Shown: positions 1 through 9,037, counted from the stretch's first letter. The stretch: DNA of 35,811 nt from Candidatus Omnitrophota bacterium (GCA_023247915.1 JAHFFN010000014.1:1-35811); one strand, 5' to 3'. Program-made: numbers and translations. The notes: generated by a model from the letters alone, not told the origin.

Positions 1-767
<767 letters not shown>

Positions 768-798
768 GAAATGAAAAAAAGCAACATTCAGGAAATCG

Positions 799-1236
799 AT
801 GAAAAAATTGGTTCCCAAGCAATTGGGAGAGCTACTAATTGAAAGCAAGGTAATTACACCCGAGAATCTGGAAGAAGCGCTCCGGGTTCAGAAGGAAAGA
901 GGGGGGCTCATTGGCCAGGTGCTCGTTGCGCTCGGATTTACAAATGAAGAATCAATCGCTCAGGCGCTTACCGCGCAATATGGGTTTCCGTATTTGCCTT
1001 TGGCCGGCTATGAGATTGATTCGGATGTTTCCAAGATTGTTCCCGAGCATGTGGCTCGGCAGTACGGGCTGATCGCCGTGGATAAGGTGGGCAGTATTTT
1101 GACAGTAGCGATGTCCAATCCTTTAAACAGAGAAGCGGTGGAAGATATTGAAATGTTAACTCATTTTAAAGTGCAGGTGTTCGTGACGACAGCCACGGAC
1201 GTCAATGACGCCATTAAGAGGTCTTACAAAATATGA
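799..1236 (+). CDS. Stand-alone MshEN (GspE N-terminal) domain protein
   Basis: This 145-residue protein consists only of the T2SSE_N/MshEN domain that normally sits at the N-terminus of GspE/PilB/MshE ATPases. It shows the two sub-repeats of that fold, QLGELLIESKVITPENLEEA and LIGQVLVALGFTNEESIAQA, then the linker half ending VAMSNPLNREAVEDIEML. No P-loop follows; a stop closes the frame at 1236. Known MshEN domains can bind cyclic di-GMP or dock the ATPase to PilM/GspL-like partners, so a regulatory or adaptor role in the pilus motor is inferred. The stop overlaps the next gene's start as ATGA at 1233-1236, implying translational coupling. It could instead be a leftover of a duplicated pilB that lost its ATPase part. 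Confidence 0.85.
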   Translation: MKKLVPKQLGELLIESKVITPENLEEALRVQKERGGLIGQVLVALGFTNEESIAQALTAQYGFPYLPLAGYEIDSDVSKIVPEHVARQYGLIAVDKVGSILTVAMSNPLNREAVEDIEMLTHFKVQVFVTTATDVNDAIKRSYKI

Positions 1237-2987
1237 AACCCGGTTCCTTAAGAGACCGCATCGGATCCATCCTAGTCGAGAAAAAACTTGTCACGCCGGA
1301 TCAATTGGCCGAAGCGCTCAAAGCTCAAAAAGAAAAAAAAGAGCGTCTCGGTGAGCTTCTGGTCAGTATGGGATTTATTTCCAAGGATTCGCTCTTGGAG
1401 GTATTGAGTCTGGAGCTTTCGATCCCGGCCGTTCATTTGGCTCGCTACAAAGTGGAGCCGGAAGCAATCGCAAAAATTCCTAAAAAAGTTGCGGAACATT
1501 ATTGCTTAATACCCGTTTCTGTTTCCGGATCCACGCTGACAGTTGCGATGTCCGATCCCATGAATGTGCATGCCATCGATGACATGCGCCGTGCCGCCGG
1601 GATGAATATTCAACCGGCGCTGGCTATCGACAAAGACATTAAAGATGCGATTGAGCAGTATTACGGCGAAAATGTCAGTCAAGCCATCAAAGATGTGATG
1701 AAGGACATGTCTTACGAATCTGGCATTGAGATTCAAGACGGGTCGACGGGGGTCGATACCGGAAACAGCCAGGATCTTTTGAGGCTCACCGAAGAAGAAC
1801 CCGTGGTGAAGCTTACCAACTCAATTTTAATCGAGGGGGTAAAGCGTCGCTCCAGCGATATTTTTGTGGAGCCCGAAGAAACGACGCTTCGTGTCCGTTT
1901 TCGTGTGGACGGTTTGCTACAGGAAGGGGTGGTCACGGGGCGCAGCATGCACGCCGGCGTTGTTTCGAGAATCAAAGTTATTTCCAACTTAGATATCGCC
2001 GAGCATCGCATTCCGCAGGATGGTCGTTTTAAAATTAAAATCAAAGACAAGTATGTGGATTTTCGTGTGTCGGTACTGCCCACGTATTTCGGCGAAAAAG
2101 TCGTGATGCGTATCTTAGATAAAAGTCAGGCGCGACTCGACATTGAAAAATTGGGATTTGAGCCGGAGCCGCTAGAGGCGCTTCGAAAAGCGTCCCAACA
2201 TCCGCATGGAATGATCACGATTTGCGGCCCTACCGGTTCCGGAAAAACCACGACGCTTTACTCGGTTTTAAAACTTTTGGATGACCCTGAAAAAAATATC
2301 GTGACCGTGGAAGACCCGGTGGAATTTCAGATTGATGGAGTCAATCAGGTGCCTATTCGCTCGGAAGTCAATCTGACTTTCGCGGCCGCGCTTCGTTCTA
2401 TTTTGCGTCAAGATCCGGACATCATCATGGTGGGAGAAGTTCGTGACGGCGAAACGGCGGACGTGGCGATCAAGGCCGCTTTGACGGGACATTTGGTTTT
2501 AAGCACGCTTCACGCCACGACCGCGGCGGGGGCTGTAACACGTTTAGTGAATATGGGCATCGAACCTTTCTTGATCACTTCAAGCGTTCTTCTGGCGGGC
2601 TCCCAACGTTTGGTTCGAAAAGTCTGTTTGAAATGCCGTGAGGCTTATGAGCCTTCAAAAGAACTTTTAAAACAACTTGGAATCACCGAAGCGCATTTAA
2701 AAGGAAAGACGCCTCAATTTTATCGCGGAAAAGGCTGTGAGGTTTGCGGCCAAAAAGGATATACGGGTCGCGCGGTTTTGCTGGAGGCGCTTGTTTTGAG
2801 TCCGCAAATCAAATCGATGATTTTAAAAAGTGCCCAGGAGTATGAGTTGAAGCGGGCGGGACGTGCCGAGGGCATGAAAACCTTGCGCGAAAATGGGATC
2901 GCTAAAATTTTGCAGGGAGTCACGACCGCCGAAGAAGTGATGCGCGTGACAGCTCGCGATGAGGACGCTTCGGGAGCTATTAAATGA
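1233..2987 (+). CDS. pilB: PilB/GspE-family pilus assembly ATPase, copy 1
   Basis: A 584-residue type IV pilus/type II secretion assembly ATPase of normal length. Residues about 1-145 form an MshEN domain and about 180-560 the ATPase. Walker A GPTGSGKTTT lies near residue 332; ITVEDPVEF follows as the Asp-box region. Walker B is DPDIIMVGEVRD, the His box STLHATTAAGAVTRLVNMG, and paired cysteines CLKC (about 465) and CEVC (about 502) form the zinc loop typical of PilB/GspE. All catalytic elements are present. It overlaps the MshEN gene upstream and the second ATPase downstream (ATGA at 2984-2987), so the three are probably co-translated. The family hydrolyses ATP to drive the PilC platform and insert pilin subunits. 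Confidence 0.95.
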   Translation: MKPGSLRDRIGSILVEKKLVTPDQLAEALKAQKEKKERLGELLVSMGFISKDSLLEVLSLELSIPAVHLARYKVEPEAIAKIPKKVAEHYCLIPVSVSGSTLTVAMSDPMNVHAIDDMRRAAGMNIQPALAIDKDIKDAIEQYYGENVSQAIKDVMKDMSYESGIEIQDGSTGVDTGNSQDLLRLTEEEPVVKLTNSILIEGVKRRSSDIFVEPEETTLRVRFRVDGLLQEGVVTGRSMHAGVVSRIKVISNLDIAEHRIPQDGRFKIKIKDKYVDFRVSVLPTYFGEKVVMRILDKSQARLDIEKLGFEPEPLEALRKASQHPHGMITICGPTGSGKTTTLYSVLKLLDDPEKNIVTVEDPVEFQIDGVNQVPIRSEVNLTFAAALRSILRQDPDIIMVGEVRDGETADVAIKAALTGHLVLSTLHATTAAGAVTRLVNMGIEPFLITSSVLLAGSQRLVRKVCLKCREAYEPSKELLKQLGITEAHLKGKTPQFYRGKGCEVCGQKGYTGRAVLLEALVLSPQIKSMILKSAQEYELKRAGRAEGMKTLRENGIAKILQGVTTAEEVMRVTARDEDASGAIK

Positions 2988-4714
2988 GAAATTTAAGCGA
3001 ACGCATCATTGAAATTTTAAAAGAAACCAAGCGCATCAGCGAAGCGGATATTCAAAAAGCGCTTTCGGAATACGCCAAGGACAATAGCGGTAAACTCAGG
3101 GATGTGTTGGTTCGGATGGGTTTGATCAGCGAAAAAGAACTCATGTCTCTTTTGAGCGTGGAGCTCAAGGTTCCCTTTTTAAATTTAACCAAATACAAAA
3201 TCAGCCCCGACATCGCCAAAGCGGTTCCCGAAAAAATGGCTCGCAAACATCAAATCGTTCCTATCTCAAGAATTGGCAACACACTGACGGTCGCCATGGC
3301 GGATCCGTTTAATGTGATCGCAATTGATGATATCGCTATTTTGACAAAGGCCAAGGTGGAGTGCGTGCTGTGCACTGAAAAAGATGTACAGGAGGCTTTG
3401 GATCGCGTGTACGTGACCGAAACAGAGAGCATCGAAACCATGGTCGGTGCGCTGGGAAATTCCACGGAAGATTTAGAGATGGTCAAAGATGAGGAGGACT
3501 CGGATGTCGCGACTGTCGGGAAACAGGATAGTGCCGGAGCCCCGGTTGTTAAAATCGTCGATCTTTTGCTTCGCGAGGCTTTGAAAAAAAGAGCCTCTGA
3601 TATTCATATCGAGCCTTTCGAAGACCGCGTGCGCGTGCGTTATCGTGTGGATGGCGCACTCCAAGAGGCGTTCACCATTCCTAAGAGCAATCAAAGCGCG
3701 GTGTTGACGCGTCTTAAAATTTTATCCCGCTTAGACATCACCGAAAGCCGCATCCCTCAGGACGGTCGCTTTAAAATCAAGTTGGATAATAAAGAAGTCG
3801 ATTTTCGCGTGTCGATTCTACCCGTGTATTTTGGCGGAAAAGTGGTCATGCGTCTTTTGGACAAAAGCGCGATTAGTTTTGGCTTGGATCACTTGGGATT
3901 TTTGCCGGAAACACTCAATGCTTTTAAAACCGCCGTTGCCAAACCATTCGGAATGATTCTTATTACCGGCCCTACCGGTAGCGGTAAATCGACCACGCTT
4001 TACTCTATTTTGAATCAGCTCAATACTCCGGAGCGAAACATCATCACCATTGAAGACCCGATTGAATACCAGGTGAAGGGAATCACACAGATTCACGCCA
4101 AGCCGGAAGTCGGGCTTGATTTCGCCAGCGGACTGCGCGCTATTTTGCGTCAAAGTCCGGATGTGGTGATGGTGGGTGAAATCCGTGACGGCGAAACAGC
4201 GGATATTGCGATCAAGGCTTCTCTGACGGGTCAGATTGTCTTAAGTACACTTCACACCAATGATGCGGCCGGTGCCATGACACGTCTGGCGGACATGCAT
4301 GTGGAGCCTTTTTTGATTGCTTCGAGCGTCGTGATGGTGGCGGCTCAACGCCTTTGCCGGAAAATCTGCGCCAATTGCAAAACGAAGGTCGAAATTCCCA
4401 AAGAAGTATTTGAGAAAGCCGGGATTCCTTTGGATAAAATCGTTCCCGATCCCAAAGACCGTAATTTCATTAAAGGGAAGGGTTGTGAAAAATGCAATCA
4501 AACCGGCTACAAAGGAAGAATGGCGGTTCTGGAGACGCTCACGGTGGATGACAATATTCGTGACATGGTGGTCAGCCGAGCCTCTTCTTTTGAAATCAAA
4601 AATTATGCCGTGAAAAATGGCATGACCACACTCCGTGACGACGCGGTCAAAAAATTTTGTGCGGGATTGACAACGCTGGATGAAGTGCTTCGTTTGACCA
4701 CGGAGGATGAATAA
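2984..4714 (+). CDS. pilB: PilB/GspE-family pilus assembly ATPase, copy 2
   Basis: A second complete assembly ATPase of 576 residues directly follows the first. An N-terminal MshEN-like region (about 1-150) precedes Walker A GPTGSGKSTT near residue 329, the Asp-box region ITIEDPIEYQ, Walker B SPDVVMVGEIRD, the His box STLHTNDAAGAMTRLADM and the zinc cysteines CANC and CEKC. It differs from copy 1 throughout, so the duplication is old and both copies look functional. Its stop overlaps the pilC start: ATAATG places ATG at 4714. Two PilB motors could serve different pseudopilins or form mixed motors. I cannot tell which copy drives the pilin at 6134. Confidence 0.94.
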   Translation: MRNLSERIIEILKETKRISEADIQKALSEYAKDNSGKLRDVLVRMGLISEKELMSLLSVELKVPFLNLTKYKISPDIAKAVPEKMARKHQIVPISRIGNTLTVAMADPFNVIAIDDIAILTKAKVECVLCTEKDVQEALDRVYVTETESIETMVGALGNSTEDLEMVKDEEDSDVATVGKQDSAGAPVVKIVDLLLREALKKRASDIHIEPFEDRVRVRYRVDGALQEAFTIPKSNQSAVLTRLKILSRLDITESRIPQDGRFKIKLDNKEVDFRVSILPVYFGGKVVMRLLDKSAISFGLDHLGFLPETLNAFKTAVAKPFGMILITGPTGSGKSTTLYSILNQLNTPERNIITIEDPIEYQVKGITQIHAKPEVGLDFASGLRAILRQSPDVVMVGEIRDGETADIAIKASLTGQIVLSTLHTNDAAGAMTRLADMHVEPFLIASSVVMVAAQRLCRKICANCKTKVEIPKEVFEKAGIPLDKIVPDPKDRNFIKGKGCEKCNQTGYKGRMAVLETLTVDDNIRDMVVSRASSFEIKNYAVKNGMTTLRDDAVKKFCAGLTTLDEVLRLTTEDE

Positions 4715-5427
4715 TGCCTAATTTTCGATACGTCGCTAAAGACAAAACCGGCCGCAATATCAGCGGTACCGCCGAAGCCTCCGAAGAAAAAGCATTGGTC
4801 GATCTTTTGCGTAAGCAGGAGCTTTTTGTGATTTCAGTGAAGGTGGAAAGAAAGAAAGAGGGTATTTCTTGGGGGGCGAAGTTTGGCAGTAAGATCAAGC
4901 TAGGGGAGTTGGTGCTTTTTTCAAGGCAGTTGGCGACGATGATCGATAGCGGTATTCCGCTGGTTCAGGCGCTTGAAATTTTAAACGAACAAATTGAAAA
5001 TCCCGGTTTCAAAAAAATTATCAGTGATGTCAAAAAAGATGTTTCGACCGGCACCACATTTTGTGACGCGCTTGCCAAGCACCCCAGAGCTTTTTCGCCA
5101 TTATTTGTCAACATGGTCAAGGCGGGAGAACAAAGCGGATCACTCGACGATATCATGGAACGTTTGGCGTCTTATATGGAAAAGACGGATTCCTTGGCGC
5201 GCAAGGTGAAGTCCGCGATGGTTTATCCGATCGTCGTGTCGCTCATGGCCGTGTGTATCACGCTGGTCTTGATGCTTAAAGTCGTGCCGGTGTTTAAAGG
5301 AATTTTTGCGGACTTTGGCAGTGAATTGCCTTTGCCGACGCGTATTCTAATCTTTGTGAGTGATGGACTCATCGGGAGTATTTGGATTTGGATGCCGGCC
5401 GTTATCATCGGCATTTCTCATTTTTAA
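4714..5427 (+). CDS. pilC: PilC/GspF inner-membrane platform protein, N-terminal part (frameshifted)
   Basis: The first 237 residues of a PilC/GspF platform protein, which sits in the inner membrane and couples the ATPase to pilin assembly. The N-terminus (FRYVAKDKTGR) and the first T2SSF repeat (FSRQLATMIDSGIPLVQALE to MVYPIVVSLMAVC) are intact, with a membrane helix around residues 170-190. The frame hits TAA at 5425-5427 inside a T5-A4-T5 run. The rest of the family domain continues at once in the -1 frame to 5927. Adding one T at 5421-5425 restores ISHFLKFLKTERG, which is just what the family shows there. The break could be a sequencing error, a real mutation or a slippage site. Confidence 0.92.
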   Translation: MPNFRYVAKDKTGRNISGTAEASEEKALVDLLRKQELFVISVKVERKKEGISWGAKFGSKIKLGELVLFSRQLATMIDSGIPLVQALEILNEQIENPGFKKIISDVKKDVSTGTTFCDALAKHPRAFSPLFVNMVKAGEQSGSLDDIMERLASYMEKTDSLARKVKSAMVYPIVVSLMAVCITLVLMLKVVPVFKGIFADFGSELPLPTRILIFVSDGLIGSIWIWMPAVIIGISHF

Positions 5428-5927
5428 AATTTTTGAAAACGGAGCGTGGCACGCTTGTTTTTGACAACTTTAAACTCAAAGTTCCCATCTTTGGCATCAT
5501 TATTCAAAAAGTGGCGGTGAGCAAATTTTGTAGAACGCTGTCGACCTTGGTTAAAAGCGGTGTCCCGATTTTGGGGGCGCTTGAAATCGTCGGAAAGACG
5601 GCCGGAAACTGCGTGATCGAAAACGCGGTGGAAAAGGTTCGTGTCAGCATCCGAGAAGGGCAAAACATCACCACGCCTCTGGCGAAAGCCAAGGTTTTCC
5701 CGCCCCTGGTGGTGCGCATGATCTCGGTGGGGGAACAGACCGGAGAGCTTGAAAAGATGCTTTCTAAGATCGCCGACTTCTATGATGATCAGGTGGATGC
5801 CGCTGTGGCGGGTATTACCAGCTTGATTGAACCTCTGGTTATCGCTTTTCTAGGAATTGTCATAGGCGGCATCGTTATTTGCATGTTTATGCCTATATTC
5901 CAGATCTCATCCCTGGTTAATAAATAA
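5382..5927 (+). CDS. pilC: PilC/GspF platform protein, C-terminal part (frameshifted)
   Basis: The second T2SSF repeat of PilC in the frame one base behind the N-terminal part. Real homology starts near 5424 (FLKFLKTERGTLVFDNFKLK) and includes KVAVSKFCRTLSTLVKSGVP, ISVGEQTGELEKMLSKIADF and the last membrane helix VIAFLGIVIGGIVICMFMPI. The open frame before 5424 is noise. No start codon or ribosome site fits separate translation of this half: 5382 is a TTG inside the N-terminal part. Both halves together make about 404 residues, the usual PilC length, so this was one gene. The ORF ends in ISSLVNK, close to the normal family end. Confidence 0.9.
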   Translation: MDLDAGRYHRHFSFLKFLKTERGTLVFDNFKLKVPIFGIIIQKVAVSKFCRTLSTLVKSGVPILGALEIVGKTAGNCVIENAVEKVRVSIREGQNITTPLAKAKVFPPLVVRMISVGEQTGELEKMLSKIADFYDDQVDAAVAGITSLIEPLVIAFLGIVIGGIVICMFMPIFQISSLVNK

Positions 5928-5937
5928 AAAGTATTAT

Positions 5938-5966
5938 TTGACAAAACTAAGTACATATGCTATTCT
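5938..5966 (+). promoter_or_regulatory. Strong sigma-70-type promoter of the pilin gene
   Basis: TTGACA at 5938-5943, a 17-base spacer and TATTCT at 5961-5966. TG two bases upstream of the -10 makes an extended -10 (TGC before TATTCT). The predicted start near 5973 gives a leader of about 160 bases before the pilin ATG. This would let the abundant pilin be expressed apart from the upstream motor genes. Confidence 0.75.
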
Positions 5967-5991
5967 TTGTCTAGTAGTAGTTATTCCTGAT

Positions 5992-6116
5992 AAGACTTGA
6001 TAAGTCTTGAAAATGATGGGTAAATGTAGGAAGCAATCATAAATACCTAACCATCCCTCAAGCCGCCAAGCCAGCTCAGGAAGTCACTCAAAGATCGACC
6101 CTAAAGGCCGGTCATA
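5992..6116 (+). promoter_or_regulatory. Structured 5' leader of the pilin mRNA
   Basis: The leader contains an AAGACTT/AAGTCTT hairpin (5992-5998 with 6002-6008). A two-step stem follows, GATGG (6015-6019) with CCATC (6051-6055) enclosing TAGG (6027-6030) with CCTA (6046-6049). A GACC/GGTC pair lies near 6097-6113. I do not recognise a named riboswitch. The stems could stabilise the mRNA or control access to the ribosome site at 6121. Confidence 0.35.
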
Positions 6117-6133
6117 ACCAAGGAGATGCTTCC

Positions 6134-6472
6134 ATGAAGACACTCAAAAAAGCAGCGGGTTTTACACTCGTTGAAATCATGATCGTAGTCGCGATTATCG
6201 GCTTATTGGCGGCGATTGCGGTTCCGAACTTTGTAAACGCCAGAACCAACGCTCGCACGAGTGCTTGTATCAACAACCTGCGTTTAATTGATGCGGCCAA
6301 AGAACAGTGGGCGCTCGAAACCAACGCGGCGGATGATGCCGAGCCAACCGAAGACGAAGTCAAAACCTATCTTAAGGGTGGAGCGATGCCGACTTGCCCT
6401 GCGGATGGATCGTATTCCGTTGAAGCTATCGGAACCCCTCCGACTTGCGACGTGGATGGACATACGCTTTAA
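6134..6472 (+). CDS. pilA: Type IV pilin / GspG-like pseudopilin
   Basis: A 112-residue prepilin. A short basic leader ends in Gly9, followed by mature FTLVEIMIVVAIIGLLAAIA, the class III signal cut and methylated by prepilin peptidase, with the conserved Glu5. After the helix come ACINNLRLIDAAKEQWALE and a small globular tail with three cysteines, ending CDVDGHTL. This tail resembles short pilins of planctomycete/verrucomicrobial relatives and Omnitrophota. The ribosome site AGGAG at 6121-6125 lies 8 bases before the ATG. The gene has its own promoter (5938-5966) and terminator (6495-6530), as expected for a highly expressed major subunit. It could be a type II secretion major pseudopilin; sequence alone does not decide. 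Confidence 0.93.
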   Translation: MKTLKKAAGFTLVEIMIVVAIIGLLAAIAVPNFVNARTNARTSACINNLRLIDAAKEQWALETNAADDAEPTEDEVKTYLKGGAMPTCPADGSYSVEAIGTPPTCDVDGHTL

Positions 6473-6494
6473 TCAATAAAAAAATAAAGAACTT

Positions 6495-6530
6495 AAACCC
6501 CTGTCCAAAAGACAGGGGTTTTCGTTTTGT
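6495..6530 (+). terminator. Intrinsic terminator after the pilin gene
   Basis: A perfect 11-base-pair stem (6495-6505 with 6511-6521, core CCCCTGTC/GACAGGGG) closes a CAAAA loop and is followed by a T-rich tail (TCGTTTTGTT). It separates the pilin transcript from pilM-Q. Confidence 0.9.
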
Positions 6531-6558
6531 TGCGTTTCATCCCTCATCGTTATATACT
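6530..6558 (+). promoter_or_regulatory. Possible promoter of the pilM-Q operon
   Basis: A good -10 TATACT at 6553-6558 with a poor -35 TTGCGT at 6530-6535, 17 bases apart, just after the pilin terminator. A promoter is needed here because the terminator is strong. Only the -10 is convincing. Confidence 0.4.
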
Positions 6559-6624
6559 AAAACTCATCGGCTCTTATATTTAGAGTGCAAAACTAATTAA
6601 TTTTAATCAGTCTTAGAAAGCGGA

Positions 6625-7659
6625 ATGGCGCAATCCTCTAAATCTGCCAAAACAATCACGGCTGTCGGTCTTGATATTGGTAGCCATTCAGTCAAATGCG
6701 TCGAAATCACACACGGTGACGGAAGTATCAAGCTTCACCGAGTCTCCATTCTCCCGGTTCCTGACAACACCGCTAAAGGTTGGGCAGAAGTTTTGAAAGT
6801 CATGATGGAGCCCATGACGGCTACCAAACGTCTGCGCATTTCTGTTTCCGGTTCCTCGCTCCTCATTAGACGCATCTCGTTGCCCATCATGACGCCCGCG
6901 GAACTCAAAGGCGCGATCCGTTTCGAAGCGGAAAGCCACATTCCTTTTCCGATTGATGACTGTGTCCTGGATTTTCAGATTTTAAACCGGGACGATGAGA
7001 AAAAATTGATGAATGTTTTGCTCGTGGCTGCCAAAAAAGACTTTATTCAAGATCGGCTAAAGGTGTTGTCGGAACTCAATATCCATCCGGAACTGATCGA
7101 TGTTGATATTTTTTGTTTGATCAATGCTTTTGAGATGTTGGGAGATGAACAGCAAAAAGACAGAACCTACGGACTTTTGAATATTGGTCATCAAGTCAGC
7201 TCCTTCGCGATCATTCAGGGAAAACAACCTTTTTTTGTGCGTGAGATTCCGTTGGGCGGGTACAGTGTGACGAAAGCGCTGGCCGAAATAAAAGGGGTCG
7301 CGGACGCAGAAGCGGATCAATTAAAAACAGAAAAAGATCCGGCGGTCGCAGATTCTCTCAAGGAAGCGACAGAGCGCGGTTTTGAGCAATTGGTCAGTGA
7401 GCTTAGTCACTCCATTGATTATTTTGAAAATGAATCCGGTGAAGAACTCCATCAAATTTGGATGAGCGGCGGCGGGGCTTTATCCGTGCAAGCGGCTGAG
7501 ATTTTGTCCAAAGAGCTCGGAAAACAAGTCGCGCTCTGGGACAATACGAAGAAAATGGAAATTTTCGGACAGATGGATCAAAAATATTTGGCGGAACATT
7601 CCGCGGAGCTCAATGTCGCCTTCGGAATGGTTCTCAGAGACACCGGAAAGAAAAAATGA
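6625..7659 (+). CDS. pilM: PilM, actin-like pilus alignment ATPase
   Basis: A 344-residue actin-fold protein of the PilM/FtsA-like family. It shows phosphate-binding loop 1 VGLDIGSHSVKCVEI near the N-terminus, the family segment IRFEAESHIPFPIDD, loop 2 GLLNIGHQVSSFAI and the adenosine motif WMSGGGALSV. PilM is cytoplasmic, binds the N-terminal INLLP peptide of PilN and links the ATPase motor to the periplasmic PilNOP complex. The ATG at 6625 follows GAAAGCGGA. Its end overlaps pilN as ATGA at 7656-7659. It is the first gene of pilMNOPQ and has the normal family length. Confidence 0.95.
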   Translation: MAQSSKSAKTITAVGLDIGSHSVKCVEITHGDGSIKLHRVSILPVPDNTAKGWAEVLKVMMEPMTATKRLRISVSGSSLLIRRISLPIMTPAELKGAIRFEAESHIPFPIDDCVLDFQILNRDDEKKLMNVLLVAAKKDFIQDRLKVLSELNIHPELIDVDIFCLINAFEMLGDEQQKDRTYGLLNIGHQVSSFAIIQGKQPFFVREIPLGGYSVTKALAEIKGVADAEADQLKTEKDPAVADSLKEATERGFEQLVSELSHSIDYFENESGEELHQIWMSGGGALSVQAAEILSKELGKQVALWDNTKKMEIFGQMDQKYLAEHSAELNVAFGMVLRDTGKKK

Positions 7660-8417
7660 TCGAAATTAATCTTTTACCGGAAGACCTTCGACGCAAAGAA
7701 ACCGTTCGAATCACACTTCCTGAAATCCCCATCAAGCGCATTGCGATCATCGCCGGTTCGATTATCGTCGGACTCCAGATTCTCCTGGCGGCCTGGGCTT
7801 TTTATTCTCAATTTGAAACCACGCGGCTTAAAAAAACCATTGAGTCTCTGAAGAAAGAAACAGCCTCGATTGCCCGTGAAAAAGCCGAGGCGGCGTCGAT
7901 TCAAATTCGTTTAAAAGATATCCAGACCCTTACGGATCGTAAGTTTTACTGGAGTTCGCTTTTAAGCGCGCTTTCGAACTCGATGAGTAAGGGCGTGTGG
8001 CTGAGAACGCTTTCGGTGACTGAAGAAATCGTGACAGTGGCCAAGCCCGCTCCGAAAGACGCGGAAGCGAAAGCGGCGGATAAAAAATCTAAAGAGAAAG
8101 AAAAGTCCAAGGAAAAAGAAAAATCCAAAGACAAAGAAAAATCTTCCAAGGAAAAAAATAAAAAAGATGAAGAGAAGCCCAAGCCTCCCGCACAAATCAA
8201 ACAGTCCCTCTGGACTTTGAACTTGGAGGGGAGTGTGGTGGGTGCCGGACAAGAAACCGCTTTTGTGGGGCTGTTTTTGAAACAGCTCAAGAACAACGCT
8301 ATTTTTCATGATCTTTTCTCAGACATCGATCTATCCACGATGTCTCAGAGAAAAGTCAAAGAGTTTGATGTCTACGATTTTGTGGTGAATGCCAAGTTTA
8401 AGCAGGGCAAGTTATGA
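7656..8417 (+). CDS. pilN: PilN pilus alignment protein with lysine-rich insert
   Basis: A 253-residue bitopic membrane protein. It begins MIEINLLPEDLR, the PilM-binding motif, then has one transmembrane helix (about residues 28-50), a coiled coil (KKTIESLKKETASIAREKAE) and a periplasmic PilN fold. Between residues about 144 and 178 lies a low-complexity insert of repeated KEKEKSK units (bases about 8086-8190) not present in ordinary PilN of about 200 residues. PilN pairs with PilO to align the secretin with the inner-membrane platform. It overlaps pilM and pilO by 4 bases each. Identity rests on motif, topology and order. Confidence 0.9.
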   Translation: MIEINLLPEDLRRKETVRITLPEIPIKRIAIIAGSIIVGLQILLAAWAFYSQFETTRLKKTIESLKKETASIAREKAEAASIQIRLKDIQTLTDRKFYWSSLLSALSNSMSKGVWLRTLSVTEEIVTVAKPAPKDAEAKAADKKSKEKEKSKEKEKSKDKEKSSKEKNKKDEEKPKPPAQIKQSLWTLNLEGSVVGAGQETAFVGLFLKQLKNNAIFHDLFSDIDLSTMSQRKVKEFDVYDFVVNAKFKQGKL

Positions 8418-9037
8418 AAATAAAACTTCCCAAACAAATCGACTCTTTTATTAAGGCCAAGATCAATGTGGCCGCGGGATTTTTGAATAGTCGCAATCCG
8501 CGTGAAAAAGTGATGATTCTGGCGCTGGCTGGTTTTTTTATTTTCGCGTTAGACGTGATGATTTTTGTTCAGCCGCTCATAAAAATAGTCAGTCAAAACC
8601 TGCCTCAGTTGTCGGCGCTGGGGACGGAATCAAAAACTCTCCAAGAAGATAAAAAAAATAAAGTCGTGATTCACCAAAAGTGGGAGAAGGCGGTTGCCGA
8701 GCTTGAAACCAAGCAAAAAGCGTTTGTGGCCGCGGATGAGGTTCCGGCGCTTCTTGAAAATTTATCCAAGTTAGCCAATGAATCGTCTTTGAAAATCACT
8801 TCGCTAAAGCCCATCGATTTACCGGTGGTTTCTGAGAGTAAAAATTATTCGTCGGTACCGATCCAGATCAGCGCGCTGGCCGGCACGCATGAGTTTGGCG
8901 CGTTTTTAGGGCGTTTGGAAAGCGGGCAGACCTTTTTCCGCGTGAAAGACATTAAAATTTCGACCAACCCGATGGATGAAAAACGCCACTTGGTTGAGTT
9001 GATTGTAGAAACGTACCGGAAGGAAGCCAAGCTATGA
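8414..9037 (+). CDS. pilO: PilO pilus alignment protein
   Basis: A 207-residue bitopic protein with a short cytoplasmic tail, a transmembrane helix near residues 35-57 (ILALAGFFIFALDVMIFVQP), a coiled coil and a PilO-type periplasmic ferredoxin-like domain (VPIQISALAGTHEFGAFLGR). It pairs with PilN around the secretin base. ATGA overlaps at both ends (8414-8417 and 9034-9037) couple it to pilN and pilP. The sequence diverges from model PilO; gene order carries much of the weight. Confidence 0.87.
   Translation: MKIKLPKQIDSFIKAKINVAAGFLNSRNPREKVMILALAGFFIFALDVMIFVQPLIKIVSQNLPQLSALGTESKTLQEDKKNKVVIHQKWEKAVAELETKQKAFVAADEVPALLENLSKLANESSLKITSLKPIDLPVVSESKNYSSVPIQISALAGTHEFGAFLGRLESGQTFFRVKDIKISTNPMDEKRHLVELIVETYRKEAKL

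Noticed and set aside
5967-6133. GEMM-type cyclic di-GMP riboswitch before the pilin
   Set aside because: The position is right but I could not find the conserved core, so only an unspecified folded leader is reported.
7946-8309. Two minus-strand frames rich in Phe/Leu/Ser opposite pilN
   Set aside because: They are the complement of the Lys/Glu repeat of PilN and have no independent support.
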